NCBI RefSeq assembly: GCF_901709675.1
Contig: NC_051094.1
Coordinates: 13,820,501-13,884,500 of the forward strand
DNA: 64,000 nucleotides
Direction of reading: 5' to 3'
Origin: Syngnathus acus
Lineage: Eukaryota; Chordata; Actinopteri; Syngnathiformes; Syngnathidae
A model generated the notes under the pieces. It was not told the origin of the DNA. It searched no databases and saw nothing but the letters and a program-made list of their open reading frames with translations. Shown in pieces: positions 1 through 11,800 of this stretch (positions are counted from its first letter, which is position 1; each line of letters opens with the position of its first letter). A program made the translations under genes and the position numbers.

Positions 1-95
1 AGCAAGTGTTGTGTAGTGCAGTATGCACCTAAGCAGAATGTTTTGAATTAATGAGATGAAGTTTTATTTTTATTTTTGTTCCCCCTTCTGTCTAG

Positions 96-175
96 GCTGG
101 TCCTGGCATAACCATGAATCGACAAGAGTCTGTTTTTCTGCCCAAACTCCAGTGGACCATCAACCATACCTCAGG
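96..175 (+). other. possible upstream tet3 exon (weak)
   Basis: A pyrimidine-rich tract followed by TCTAG at 91-95 resembles a splice acceptor. An ATG at 113 opens 21 codons, to a possible weak donor at 176 (GTAGCA). Joined to an AG at 347-348, this would stay in phase with the ATG at 355. It could be a 5-prime UTR or extra N-terminal exon of tet3, or chance. The rest of 1-354 shows nothing recognisable. Confidence 0.15.
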
Positions 176-354
176 GTAGCAAGATTTCGCAGGGTCCTCT
201 GTTAGATTAATATGACACACACTGAGGTGTTTTTTTCCAGGCTGGTGTTTATATTTTAAAAGCTAACCAGGTGTAGCATTTTGAAGTAGGCTGTTTTTGA
301 TTTTTTTTTATAAAGCCAAGCAGTTTTTAAAAGCAGGACTCACATTAGGAAATA

Positions 355-714
355 ATGTCGAAGCCGATGGCAATACCCAGTCCAGCTTCTCAGGATGTCT
401 GCAATTTTTTCAGCAGCAAAGTTCCTGATCACTCAGAAAATAGAACATTATTGCCCAAGACGTCCCCGCTGCGCAAGTACATAGAAAGTGAGCATCAGCA
501 AGCAGGCCTCTTCTCCCTTTCTCCCACTGACACCCAACTGGATGCCACTTTCGACCCCCAAAAGAAAAGGAGGAAGAAATGTGGTACCTGCACTCCATGC
601 CGCCGGAAAGAAAACTGTGGTTCCTGTGTTTATTGCATGAACCGCAAGATAGGCAAGCAGATCTGCAAGCTGCGCAAATGTGAAGAGCTGAAAAGAAGAC
701 AGCACACCTGGGAG
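355..714 (+). CDS. tet3: tet3 exon: N-terminus and CXXC zinc finger
   Basis: Encodes 120 residues. The CXXC domain (about 70-116) carries the eight zinc cysteines C76, C79, C82, C88, C91, C94, C104 and C109 in the blocks CGTCTPC and CGSCVYC, and ends with [14 protein letters not shown]. This domain binds unmethylated or carboxylated CpG DNA in the family. The ATG at 355 is chosen because reading upstream in frame meets TAG at 346-348. The donor GAG|GTGAGT is strong and leaves phase 0, matching the acceptor at 20755. Residues 1-69 are not recognisably conserved. The true transcript start is not visible. Confidence 0.9.
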
Positions 715-3700
715 GTGAGTAGGCATCTTAAACATTGTCTTTCAATTAGTAGAACAACGTTTTGTTTCATTTGATCAGTTCTAAAGTAGCTTGTCATCGC
801 TGACTGTTTTCTGTGCCAAGTTACCCATCGCTTTTCACTTCTGTTTTGTGGAAAGTTTGCATCATTTTCTTTGCCTTTAGATCATGTATAGGCTGGATGA
901 GTGGGGCGTGCGCCCCATCTTGTAATTGTATCGTATACATAGCAGATTTATATCCAGATACGAAAGAGGCCCGGGAAGAATTTGGAAAAATCTGAACTTT
1001 ACCGTGAACGTTGAATGAAAAAAATCTGATTCAAAAGAATCCAAATTAAACCACAGTGTAAACATAGCGCTGAGTCATTTGCAGCATTTGAAAGAGCTCA
1101 GGAAATGAGGCACTGTTATAATTTATTTTTATTTTTTTTTTTAGTTCGGTGGATTGTCCATCAACTACAATACCTATACACTACGTAACTCTTTTCCATC
1201 AGCATTACAATCGAACAAATCCTCACCACCTTTCATTACCATCAAGTGTTCTTAAAAGTCGTACAAACAGCCCATTCCAAGAATTTAATATTTAGACATG
1301 CGTATGAAATTTAAACAATGACTCGTCTTAGTCATCTTAGTGCTACAAACCATTTTTAAAGTTTGTTTTGAACTTTCATCCTCTGGTAGCCACTGGATTG
1401 TGATACCTGACTTTGAGTGTGTCTGCCTTAGTGATATATATTTTTTCCTTTACATATTTGACAGCTGCCTACTGTCAGTTTAATTCACCCAGCTATGAGT
1501 GAAACTTCTCAATCAATGCAAGTTCAGGTATATGTGGGACTAAAATCTGATTGTACCATTTTTAGCTTCAAGTAATAAGAATATAGGCCGACAGTGTGTT
1601 TTCACAAAGCATGTTATGCTGGAATTGAAATAGCCACATATTCACAGTCAATTTTCTTTGCAGCTGGTTCTGTGAATAGTGTGTGTGTATGTGTGTGTGC
1701 GCGCGTGCGTATCTTTGTGTGCATGGTTGAGGAGCTGTGCAGGCAACCGCACAGGAGAATTCCTGTATTTGCCTCTGCTTTGTCCTTTGACCTCCTAGGC
1801 TTCAACTGAGGGTGGGGGTTAACCTTAGGCTATTTTGTGTTTGTGTGGGTGTGTGAAGAAAGAGTGCGCATTTAAAAGTGTGCAGTGTGCGCGCGCGCAT
1901 GGCTAAATGTGTTTGTATGTGCATCGGGGTCTAAAAAGGCGGGGGATGGGTTTTCAAGTCAAGAAGGAGGAAGATGCAATGAACGGTCAGCAGTTGGAAC
2001 AGGAAAAACTTGACGAGGCTACTAAACTCAAGATTTAGGTGGATGCTGACTGCCCCTGAAGCATATATTTGTTAGCACACTGACAAATAATTACTTTGAA
2101 ACAAATAGATCATTATTACAAATTGCCATGAAACATTGAGTAAGTTCCATTCCATTGCAATCATTAGAAGTTAAAGGTTTAAAGGTCGGCTGTATAAAAT
2201 ACACAAATAAGATTTACTTAGTATTTTCCTAACCTTACAACAAATATAGGCAAAAATCCACACACTGCATAATTGACTGGCATTAAAATGCATTGGACAC
2301 GTAAAAAAAAGATAAAAAATAAATAAATAAAAATGGAACCCCTGAAACTCTTTAGAACACATCAAAACCCCACCATCCCCATTTTCCACAAAAAAAAACA
2401 CTGCATCAAGAAATTGGAAAAAAACAACAATAAGGTTTTATATTTAATTACATTTGCAACATACACAACAAGTACAACAACAAACAAGTACGTATGTGCT
2501 TAGTGCAAACCATAATCAAATTATAAAACCCAGAGAAACACATCATACATCACTACGGAATGTGCGGAGAAAACCCACGCAGGCACGGGGAGAACATGCG
2601 ACCCCTTTGGGGACAAGCAATATAGAAAATGGATGGATGGATATATATTTCTTTATATAATCGAGTTGTCGATTAATCGTTAAACCGCTACATTACTTCA
2701 TGTCCCAATCAAGTTAGTAGTTGTACATACAATGTTTTTTTTTTTTTGATACTGGCTTGCATCCTTTAAATTTGTTCAACCCAAATCAAGCATTGGCTCT
2801 CAAATTATTCAATTATGTATAATGATGAGAGGGTGTTAATATAATGACAGGCAAGAAAAACTTGTCAGGGTTGAGGATCACTTAAAGTTTAAAAGAAAGG
2901 ACACGTGGTTTGTTTTGCCACAAACAGGAAATTAGGGTTCTCATCAGCACTGTTCAGACCTGTGCTGTCTTGTTTTGCTGTCCGGGTGCTTCACGCATCC
3001 CCCCTCAAGGGTTTCCTGCAAAATGGGAGTTGTTTGTTAACTGAAATTTGGTCTTTATACTTTCACGTCTAGAAGATTCATGCCAAAGAAATTGGTAGTT
3101 CTAACAACAGGAGCATTTGTCATAAGTTAGCTGGGCCTAGACAATGTTGACTGTTGGCCTGTGCAATGTGAGTTCAGTCAGTGCCTGAGAGGCATATTGA
3201 AAGAGCTCCAAATTGTGGCTATTGTCTTTCCCGTGGTTCTCTCGTTGTTGGGTAATAGAAGTTTACTGCCTTCACATATTTGAACCCCTGACCTCTGAAA
3301 GAACTCTAGCCCAGTTCAGTTCGCCATTTCTCACTCTTGATATTACATACGTACTTCAGTAATTTCCTCTTGTTAATTAGTAAATGAAAGCTTAAGTAAA
3401 CATTAGAGACACACATTTGCATGATAATCATCACCTTTGACTCTCAAGACACACTGTATGTAAGTTCAGCCGTATAGTAACTGTGGTTGTGTCGTTCTTG
3501 CTCTAATAATAATTACTTATCAATATCCCCCCACCAATCCTGCTATCTCTTCTTTCTATTCTCCATATGATTGCAGTAATCAAGTAATCATTGCCTAGCA
3601 ACTGATGCCTTCAGTAAAACAAATTAGGGCCCGACCAATATGGATATTTGTGAGACTGATGCAGATTTTTGGTAGAGAAAAAAACATTATCCAGCTGATA

Positions 3701-6059
3701 AATGTTTAAATGTATAATGCATGAAATACAATTCCCGATAAATTTCATGATACATATTTGTTGGTCAGGCAAGTGGAGTTAAAAATGCCACTTAATATGC
3801 AGAATCTTGGTTGAGCTTGCATTGTAGTAGTCACGTCTGCTTGTTTGTACATGTAATTACAAGCATTAAAAGTCAATGATGCACTACTGCATTTTCAATA
3901 TCAAAAGTTGCTATAGGTTTCAACCACTATGCTGAAACCTTGCCAGGATGCCAGCACTCACCCATAAAGGCAAAATTGTCCATCAACTTTGATGTCCACG
4001 ACTACAATCGATCTTTAACTTTTGTTTGGTACTCAGAGAACTCCTATTTCAAATAGTGGACAAGTTTCAGCTAAAAAATTACACAAATAAGCTTAAACGG
4101 CGCAAAATTTGAAGGTGTCCTCCTAATGGACTCTTTGAAATTACAGTGATGGTCAGACCGTAAAAAATCGACTTAAATAGAAAACATTAGTTATAAGAGC
4201 AGTGTGGGCAGTAGAATAGGTCAAATGCTTTCGTTAACAGTTGTTTTTTTCATGAATTTATTTGTTATGGAGGATTTTAATGGCAGTTGAAGAGCTGTTT
4301 CTTCCCACAGTTTTTAGAAAACTAAAGTGGTTACTTTCATGTTGTTAATTAACATTATTGGCTGGTTTATCAGAAACTAACCTTATTGGATAAACGCAAA
4401 ACCAATAAATTAAAAAAAAAAAAAAAATCGAAATATGGGGTGAAATTTCAAGATGAACCAAAAATGCACTATACCCTGAACTTAATTTGATCTTCTCTAA
4501 AGTTGTCTTCTATCTAAACTTGTAAGGTGTATTTTAAGGTCATCCAGAAATTCCACTCAAATCTCCAATTTCCCTAACTTTTTGTGAGTAGTGTATGTAT
4601 GGATGTTGGATAACAGAAAATTCAAAATAAACATATTCTTGTCCCAATTTCTCACCTTGCTTTAATAGGCTTTAATATGAATTGTTAAGCGTTATACGTA
4701 GTTTGTGAGAACAATAATTGTTTCAATGGGAAGTTGCAATTAAGACCTGGTCCACCTGCAAGCGAATTTTCTATCCTAGCGGCGCTCTTGGGCCACTCTC
4801 GGCCCGATTACGCCTACCACAAACACCCCTTTGCTCCCACGTAGTAAACACACATTCTCACATGTGACCTGTGTGACGTCAGCAGAGGGGATTTCCCCGT
4901 ACCATTTGAGTGTCAGACAGTCACCGCTGTGTCACTACTGGGGGGACTTCCTCGCCTTGCCGCAGTCTTTTTCGCTCGTCTCCTCTGTGTACTTTTCACT
5001 CGCCAATGTGTCGTCACCGGTTGGATGCATGTAAATGCTGCTCGACGTTATTGAGCAGCAATTTTAACCTGCATTAACCTGCAGAGGTCAAGAGAAAGGG
5101 CATCCAATTTATTTTGGCAAGTGTTTCATCGTAGTAAGGTTTTTGGCGAACATGTGCGCTTTACTTGAGTCTGGTTTACAATGTTACACCAAATGACCAA
5201 CAGGTTCCAGATACCACTTGGTGATAAATAATCTTGGCACTGTTGTACATCTGCATACTTACCTTTGCTTTGCTTTGCTTGCTTTTAGTCAGCATTTTGC
5301 TGAGTAACATGATTTTTGGGTGTCTTAGGCAGAGTGTATTGCAGTTTACATTTATGTGTTTGTGTACGTACGTATGTGTGTGTGTGCACGCGCGCGCGTG
5401 TGTGTGTACACTGTGTCGTCTAGTCCAGTCCAGTTATTGCAAGCAGCCCTGACACAGATGGTGCTTGATACCACATACCAAAGGCATTGTTTGGCGAAGG
5501 CGAGCTTGAAGAGGTAATTGACAGGAGACATAGAGATTACCGCCACCTACCTAACCCCAAGCACGTTCACGCTTACGCTTCCACCTTTGCTCCATTTTTT
5601 ATTTTTTCATTACAAGCTTCGATCGCCCCTCTTACTGAACTCCCTTGCACTCCTTCAATTTCACCCTAGCAGCAAAGCCGAGCCTGGCTTCTGATTGGTG
5701 GATGGCCTGCTATTGTGCACTATGTTTAACGTGACGTCTAATGTGTGTGTGTATGTGCGTGCGTGTGTGTGTAATGTGCAATGTGCATGTTTGAACCGAG
5801 GAAGCGGAGGAGGGGGTGCTTAGAATGACGTTCAAATTCTGTGCAGAGGAGAAAAACCAGCGAGCGTGCGTGTGTTTGTGTGCATGTGCAGAGTAGACCG
5901 ATTGGCTTGTACGAGCACAAGGGATCGCGAGCAAGGGAGGGGGGTAGAGTGAGAGAGCGAGGGGAAGAGAGAAAGAGAGAGCGTGTGTACGAGGGCTCTG
6001 GCAAAACCAGATTAAAAACACAAGATGGCTTCCTGAATGAGCCGTTGGAACACAGAAAG

Positions 6060-6094
<35 letters not shown>

Positions 6095-8794
6095 GAGTGT
6101 GGAGTAGAAAGAAAGAGAAGAAAGGTAGAGAGGGATAGCAGTGACGACGAGGGGGAGCTGGTGACTTGGCTCCTGTCTGATGGGGATTCTGCAAACGGAC
6201 GAAGGAATACAAAGCAAGGCAGCTGTGAGACTTGGAGGGTAAATATTCGCCACTATAGATCCACACTGTTTGAGGTTTGATAGGTGGGTGGTGGAAAAGA
6301 CAATGAGGGGGAAGAGGTTAGACAGGACCGAGGAGCATCTTGAGACAAAGCACATCATTTTGTTGCGATGTAGACAAGGAGACCCGCCTGTGGCAAATGA
6401 GACGATCTTTTGTTTTAACTGTAACCAGCCCCATTGTGAAGGCTGCCGTTTTGTTTCAGCCTATATTCATAACACTTGTATGTTATGAAGAGGTGAACAT
6501 TGAGAAGCTTGTGCAAAGTAGAAATATTCCATAATTGTGTATTTAAAATTAGATCTACTTGACATTCTCTGTTGAAGTAGAGGAAGGAAATACCGGCTTG
6601 CTGCTTCAGCCCAAATTAAGAAAAATGCATTTGTGTGCTGTTTGATGTTTGCTGAACATGACAGCAATGACAATAATTTAGGTTGACAGACATGAATGTT
6701 TTAATCGGTAAAGCCACTCTGCTCAATGACAGGTGGTTTTGAAATGGCCTCTGTCGCATTATTCCATTGATGGTTATTCTCCCTCCCCTCCCATCTCTTT
6801 ATCTTCCACCCTTTCTTCCCGCCGCTGTGTTAAATGTCTCAAAAGGTGCAAAATTTGGAAGAAAACGGTCCGGGCTGCTCGGAGAACCCCAAAGTGGCAT
6901 CTGAGGTAAGGGAGGACACCGAGTTTGGCTACCGCGCTTGTGTGTCATTGACGTGTGAGCTGAGCTGCTGGTATGTTAGCTCATTAAGGCACCACGGAGG
7001 TGTAAATGTGGGCATTTGTGTACCCAACAATAACATGATTGTGTTGCTGATAGCATGTATGTTCCGATCTTTCTGTGAATTTATGTTGCCTCATGAATCG
7101 TGAATACAAAGACTGCACAATTCCTGTACAGTTGCTGCTCGAGTTTACGGTTGTCGTTATGTTAAAGTCACAGACCAAAGGTTTGGTCATTAAATATGCT
7201 GGCCCAAAGTTCACCCAGGTGTAGAAACTACCTGTTGTTATCGCTCCTTCCATATCTGATTTCCATTTCTTCCAAGCGGCTCATATTAGAGTTCCATCTC
7301 CAGGTCGCTGTGAGCCTTAGTGATGTGTAGCGGTATCCTCGGTTTAAAGCGTCCCACGCTGCCCGCTGATTGGTGCCAGCGCCAGGCATGTGTAGATACA
7401 AGAGGCCGAGGAGAGAAGGAGGGAAGAGGAGGAGGAACCCTCGATTCAGGCTCAGGAGCCGGGAGGGGGCGCGCCGTCCTTCCGAGCGTAGGTTCTGGCG
7501 TCAAATGAGGTAAAGGGAGTAAAAGTTAGTCGGTCACGCATGCGCACTGCTGGCTCCGTAAAGCTTAGCGAATTGCAGCGTGTTTCCGCTGAAATCCGCC
7601 ATTCGGAACTGCGCTGTTCACACTCGCCGCCGGGAACATGTGTTTTTGCAGGTAGGAGGTTTGAGCGGCGAGAGTTCTCCAGATAATCGTTAAGGACATA
7701 CTGTAGCAAACAAGTTGTCGGAGAAACGCATTCTTGGAAAAAGGGACTGTCATTGTGTCGACAATAAAGTACAGCAAATGCAAAGCAGTTGGATTTAACA
7801 TGAGCCTGACTGTTTAATTGCATTACATCATCTCTCGAAAATATAAGATAAAATAATCTCCATAAGATGTGGTGCACTTCTAAAAAATAATGTGGTTATC
7901 ATTCTTGGATTTGTGGTCAAACCTTTTCTTGCTTGAACAAATCGCTGCACTTTCCCATTTGTGTTTTCCTGAGCTGTTTGTTGATGGTTGCAGTTGCTGT
8001 GCTCATCAGCAGTTCCGTTTAGTAACTAGTTTATCTAGTAAAGATCTTGTTTCGCTGTCAAACTGCAATCTGATTACCAAATAGCAAACATAGTTCTTGT
8101 ACAACTATTTAAAAAAACAAAACAGGTTATGTAGTGACAAGTCAGGATTGTCTGAGTCATTGCATGAGTTTTTTTTCTTCCTTTTCTGCTGTTAATGGAG
8201 TAATGTTTAATGAAGAGGTTACAAGTCCAAAAACAGGTTACAAGACAGCCTTAACTTGCTTTTTCGCACTGAGGTTTTTCTTTCAATTGGAAAAGATATA
8301 TAAAATGGCGTGGTGGGGCAGCAGATAGACTCTGTGTTAATCATATGTTTAGCTTTGCATGGAATCCCCAGGCTGGTAAGCAAAGGGTTAACAGTGACCT
8401 AGTTTCCAGGGCAACACTGAGAGTATGACAACACCACCACTTTAATTTTAGCTCAGCTACAGCAGCCAATCGTGGCGGTCACGTAATCCACTAACCATCA
8501 TACATGTGAGTGTATGGGTGTGTAGTTTTGTAGGAAGTGGTTGAGCGTATTGTGCAGACTCAGGAAGTGGAAGGTTTGACAACACAAGTGTGCCATTCAG
8601 TCTTGCTTTCACTGCACTTTTTAAGTCAAGAACCGCTCTTAGAATAGTTGGCCAAAGGTTTTGGGACTCCTGGCCATTTCATCTCCTGTACAAAAGTTGT
8701 AGAGTTTACCTATGTGGGAATTTTTCTCCATTCAACTCATGTTGAGAGAGAGCTCGGCTCACAATTGCTCTTGTAATTTACCCCAAAGGTATTT

Positions 8795-8829
<35 letters not shown>

Positions 8830-11800
8830 AAATCCCTATTTTTTTGTTTTATTTTTTGTTTCTAATGTGCTTGAATTAAGCCGTATTCGGTAAGAGTCTA
8901 TATATATATAATATATAATATATATAATAAATAAAGCTGACATAACACATTTTATTATTATATTATATGATTATAAGGTTATTTATTGTGTTATGTGCTA
9001 GCAGTTTGGTGTCCCAGCTTGACTGCTAAATGTGTGGTTGGGTTGATGTGGAAGAACTTGAAATGCTCTCAAATACCTTTGGGGTAAATTACAAGAGCAA
9101 TTGTGAGCCGAGCTCTCTCTCAACATGAGTTGAATGGAGAAAAATTCCCACATAGGTAAACTCTACAACTTTTGTACAGGAGATGAAATGGCCAGGAGTC
9201 CCAAAACCGGCCCTCCCTGTGTGGAGTTTGCATGTTCTCCCCGGGACTGCGTGAGTTTTCTCCGAGCACTCTGGTTTCCTCCCACATCCCAAAAACATGC
9301 TTGGTAGGCCGATTGAGCACTCCAAATTGTCCCTAGGTATAAGTGCGAGTGTGAATGGTTGTTCGTCTCTGTGTGCCCTGCGATGGGCTGGCAACCAGTT
9401 CAGAGTGTCCCCTGCCTACTGCCCGATGACTGCTGGGATAGGCTCCAGTACGCCCATGACCCCCGTGGGGACACGTGGTACAGATAATGGATGGATATTT
9501 ATAATATATATATTTATTTATTTATTTTCTTCACATTTTGCTCTATTGCTTTGCCATGCTTTGTTATAAATACTCAAAGCTAATGATTACCATGTGATAA
9601 GAGATTGGACTGACTAAATAGCAATCAACTGAGGACAGAGTTTGACCGCAGAAAACAGTGAGTAACATTGTTCCTAGTTAAAGACTGTTGTTTTTTAAGT
9701 CATGAGGAAACTGTTTTTAAAATATTACTAAATGAAGTTGGACGCATAGCATGTCAAATGTGCTCTTAAGATGAACAAAAGAAAAATTCAGATAACTCAG
9801 ATGTCTATACCTGACAAATCACTTGAGTGCCTAGCAGGGTTATAATAGTTTTTTTTTTTAATTAAAATTGTTTATTTCATTTTTACTTATGTAAAATATG
9901 TTAGTTTCTGTAGTGTAATACCAAAATAAAAACATTTTAACAATAAATCCTCAAAGTTCATGCATGAAATTAATTTACCAAAATGGTTATTTTCACTATA
10001 GTTATTTTTGTGTGGAATGTAAGATGTACTTTCATTTATTTCGATGTGCTTTTTAGAGCACTAATTTTTGTTTTATTTTGTTCATGAAAATATTTTTTTC
10101 CAGTTTTAGTTATTTTGTCAGTTTTCATAAGCTTGGCCCAAAGAAATTCATCATTTCCTCACTCGTCCTACTGGCCCCAGACGACACAACAATACCCTAC
10201 TAGTCCAAATGCAAGTTTATATAGTATTAAATTTTTAAACGTTGACCTGGTTTGAAGGATTTGGATTCTCAAAACAGTGACGATTAGGTTCTTAAAACCA
10301 TCCTTTAGATATGTATGTCTGTAATTCCAGATGATGGAAATGAAAGTTTCACCCAAATTTATGTTACCTTAACAAATAAGTGGATGTTTAATACATTTTC
10401 CAAGCTTTAAAATGTCAGATCAGTTCATTTGTGTTAAGCGCCCTGAATTAGCTTGGTACGACGGTGCCTTAGTGATGCTGTTGGCATTGTGGATGCTGTC
10501 TGTGTTTGATGGAAGGGAAGGGAATTTGTCAGCTGCATGATGCCGCAGCTAATAAAAAATGTATGGAAGGAAAAGCGGGCGGAGCTATCAGCTGTTGCTC
10601 TAACTCTTTAACTCTCACATGACTGCCGATAATGCTGCCGCTCCCGCTGGGCGTGCGGTTCATACATGAATGCAGCACTACTAGGTTTTAGGTCATATAG
10701 CTCCGCAGCTGTTCGAGTTTCCATCACACCCACACACACACACGCACAAAATAATCGATAGGTGAACCAACAAAAGCAGGCTGAAAAAGTGGCATTCATA
10801 TAAGGGCGTTATAAGCACTTTAAATATGTTTCTTTACCCTTTTTCTTAAAAGGGGCTAACTCAGTCATAGCTCCATCAATTCAGCTGAAAAGTTCGGATT
10901 GGGCCTGCTTGCCTCCACTTTTCTTGCCTTTTCATGCCGTGACCATAGATCGAGTTGCCATGGCAGAGCACTGGCCCTTTAAAACCGGCTCCGCCTGACC
11001 AGACATATGGAGAGCTAATCTTAGCTCAAGTCCTGAGAGGGACAAAGATGGCAAGCAGCCACTATGCAGTAGTGTATAGGTTTGTTCTCGTTCTTCATTT
11101 TTAAGACTGAGGTGTACCTAATTTAAGAATTTAAGAACATTTTCCTATTTTATACACATTGACCAGCAGGTATTACACAATGCACCCTGCTGTTGTTCTG
11201 AAGTTGTCAACATATTTGTGGTGTCAGTCGTTGTCTGTCTAATAAATGATGTGTATTGATGAAATTCCTAATATTACAAGAACACACACAAAGGGAGTTC
11301 CTTCCAAAAAATAGAGCACTCCATGCTCCTTATGTTGCCTTCGAGCCCCCGCCTACCACCATTATTTCCATTTTTTTCTGCCTCCCTCGCAAACCACTCC
11401 TCCTTTTTCTTTGTGTGGATTTCAGGGCGAGGGTGGGTGTGGGGGGGGCGGGCTTCCCCAGCTGGGCTTCTCGTGCTGACTTGCACGTGCCGAATGTCGG
11501 GAGAAATGGCTGTCGGGTCAACCAACATGAAATGCATTGATGTACAACCAAACCTTAAAAAAAAAAAAAAAGATGAAACAGACAGATGAAAGGTGTAAAA
11601 AAATATGAAATACGTTGCACAAGTTATACACAAAAAGGCATCTATTATATGATTTTAATATTTGTCTGTGGAGATGTGATGTTCTCTTCAGTTCTTATTA
11701 TACAGTGCATAAATTCGAAATGAGTTTTTATTTACTGAAGTATAGCAGCATCCTTCAGATTTTGAAAATCAACAATTAACCAAAAGAGCATATGCATGAA

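Noticed and set aside
5710-6358. Open minus-strand frames of Ser/Leu-rich protein opposite GAGA repeats
   Set aside because: Low-complexity CT/GA translation; no domain, no splice context.
7452-7877. 141-codon minus-strand frame over the CpG-rich patch at 7.5 kb
   Set aside because: No domain and no conserved text; CpG-rich DNA often lacks stops by chance.
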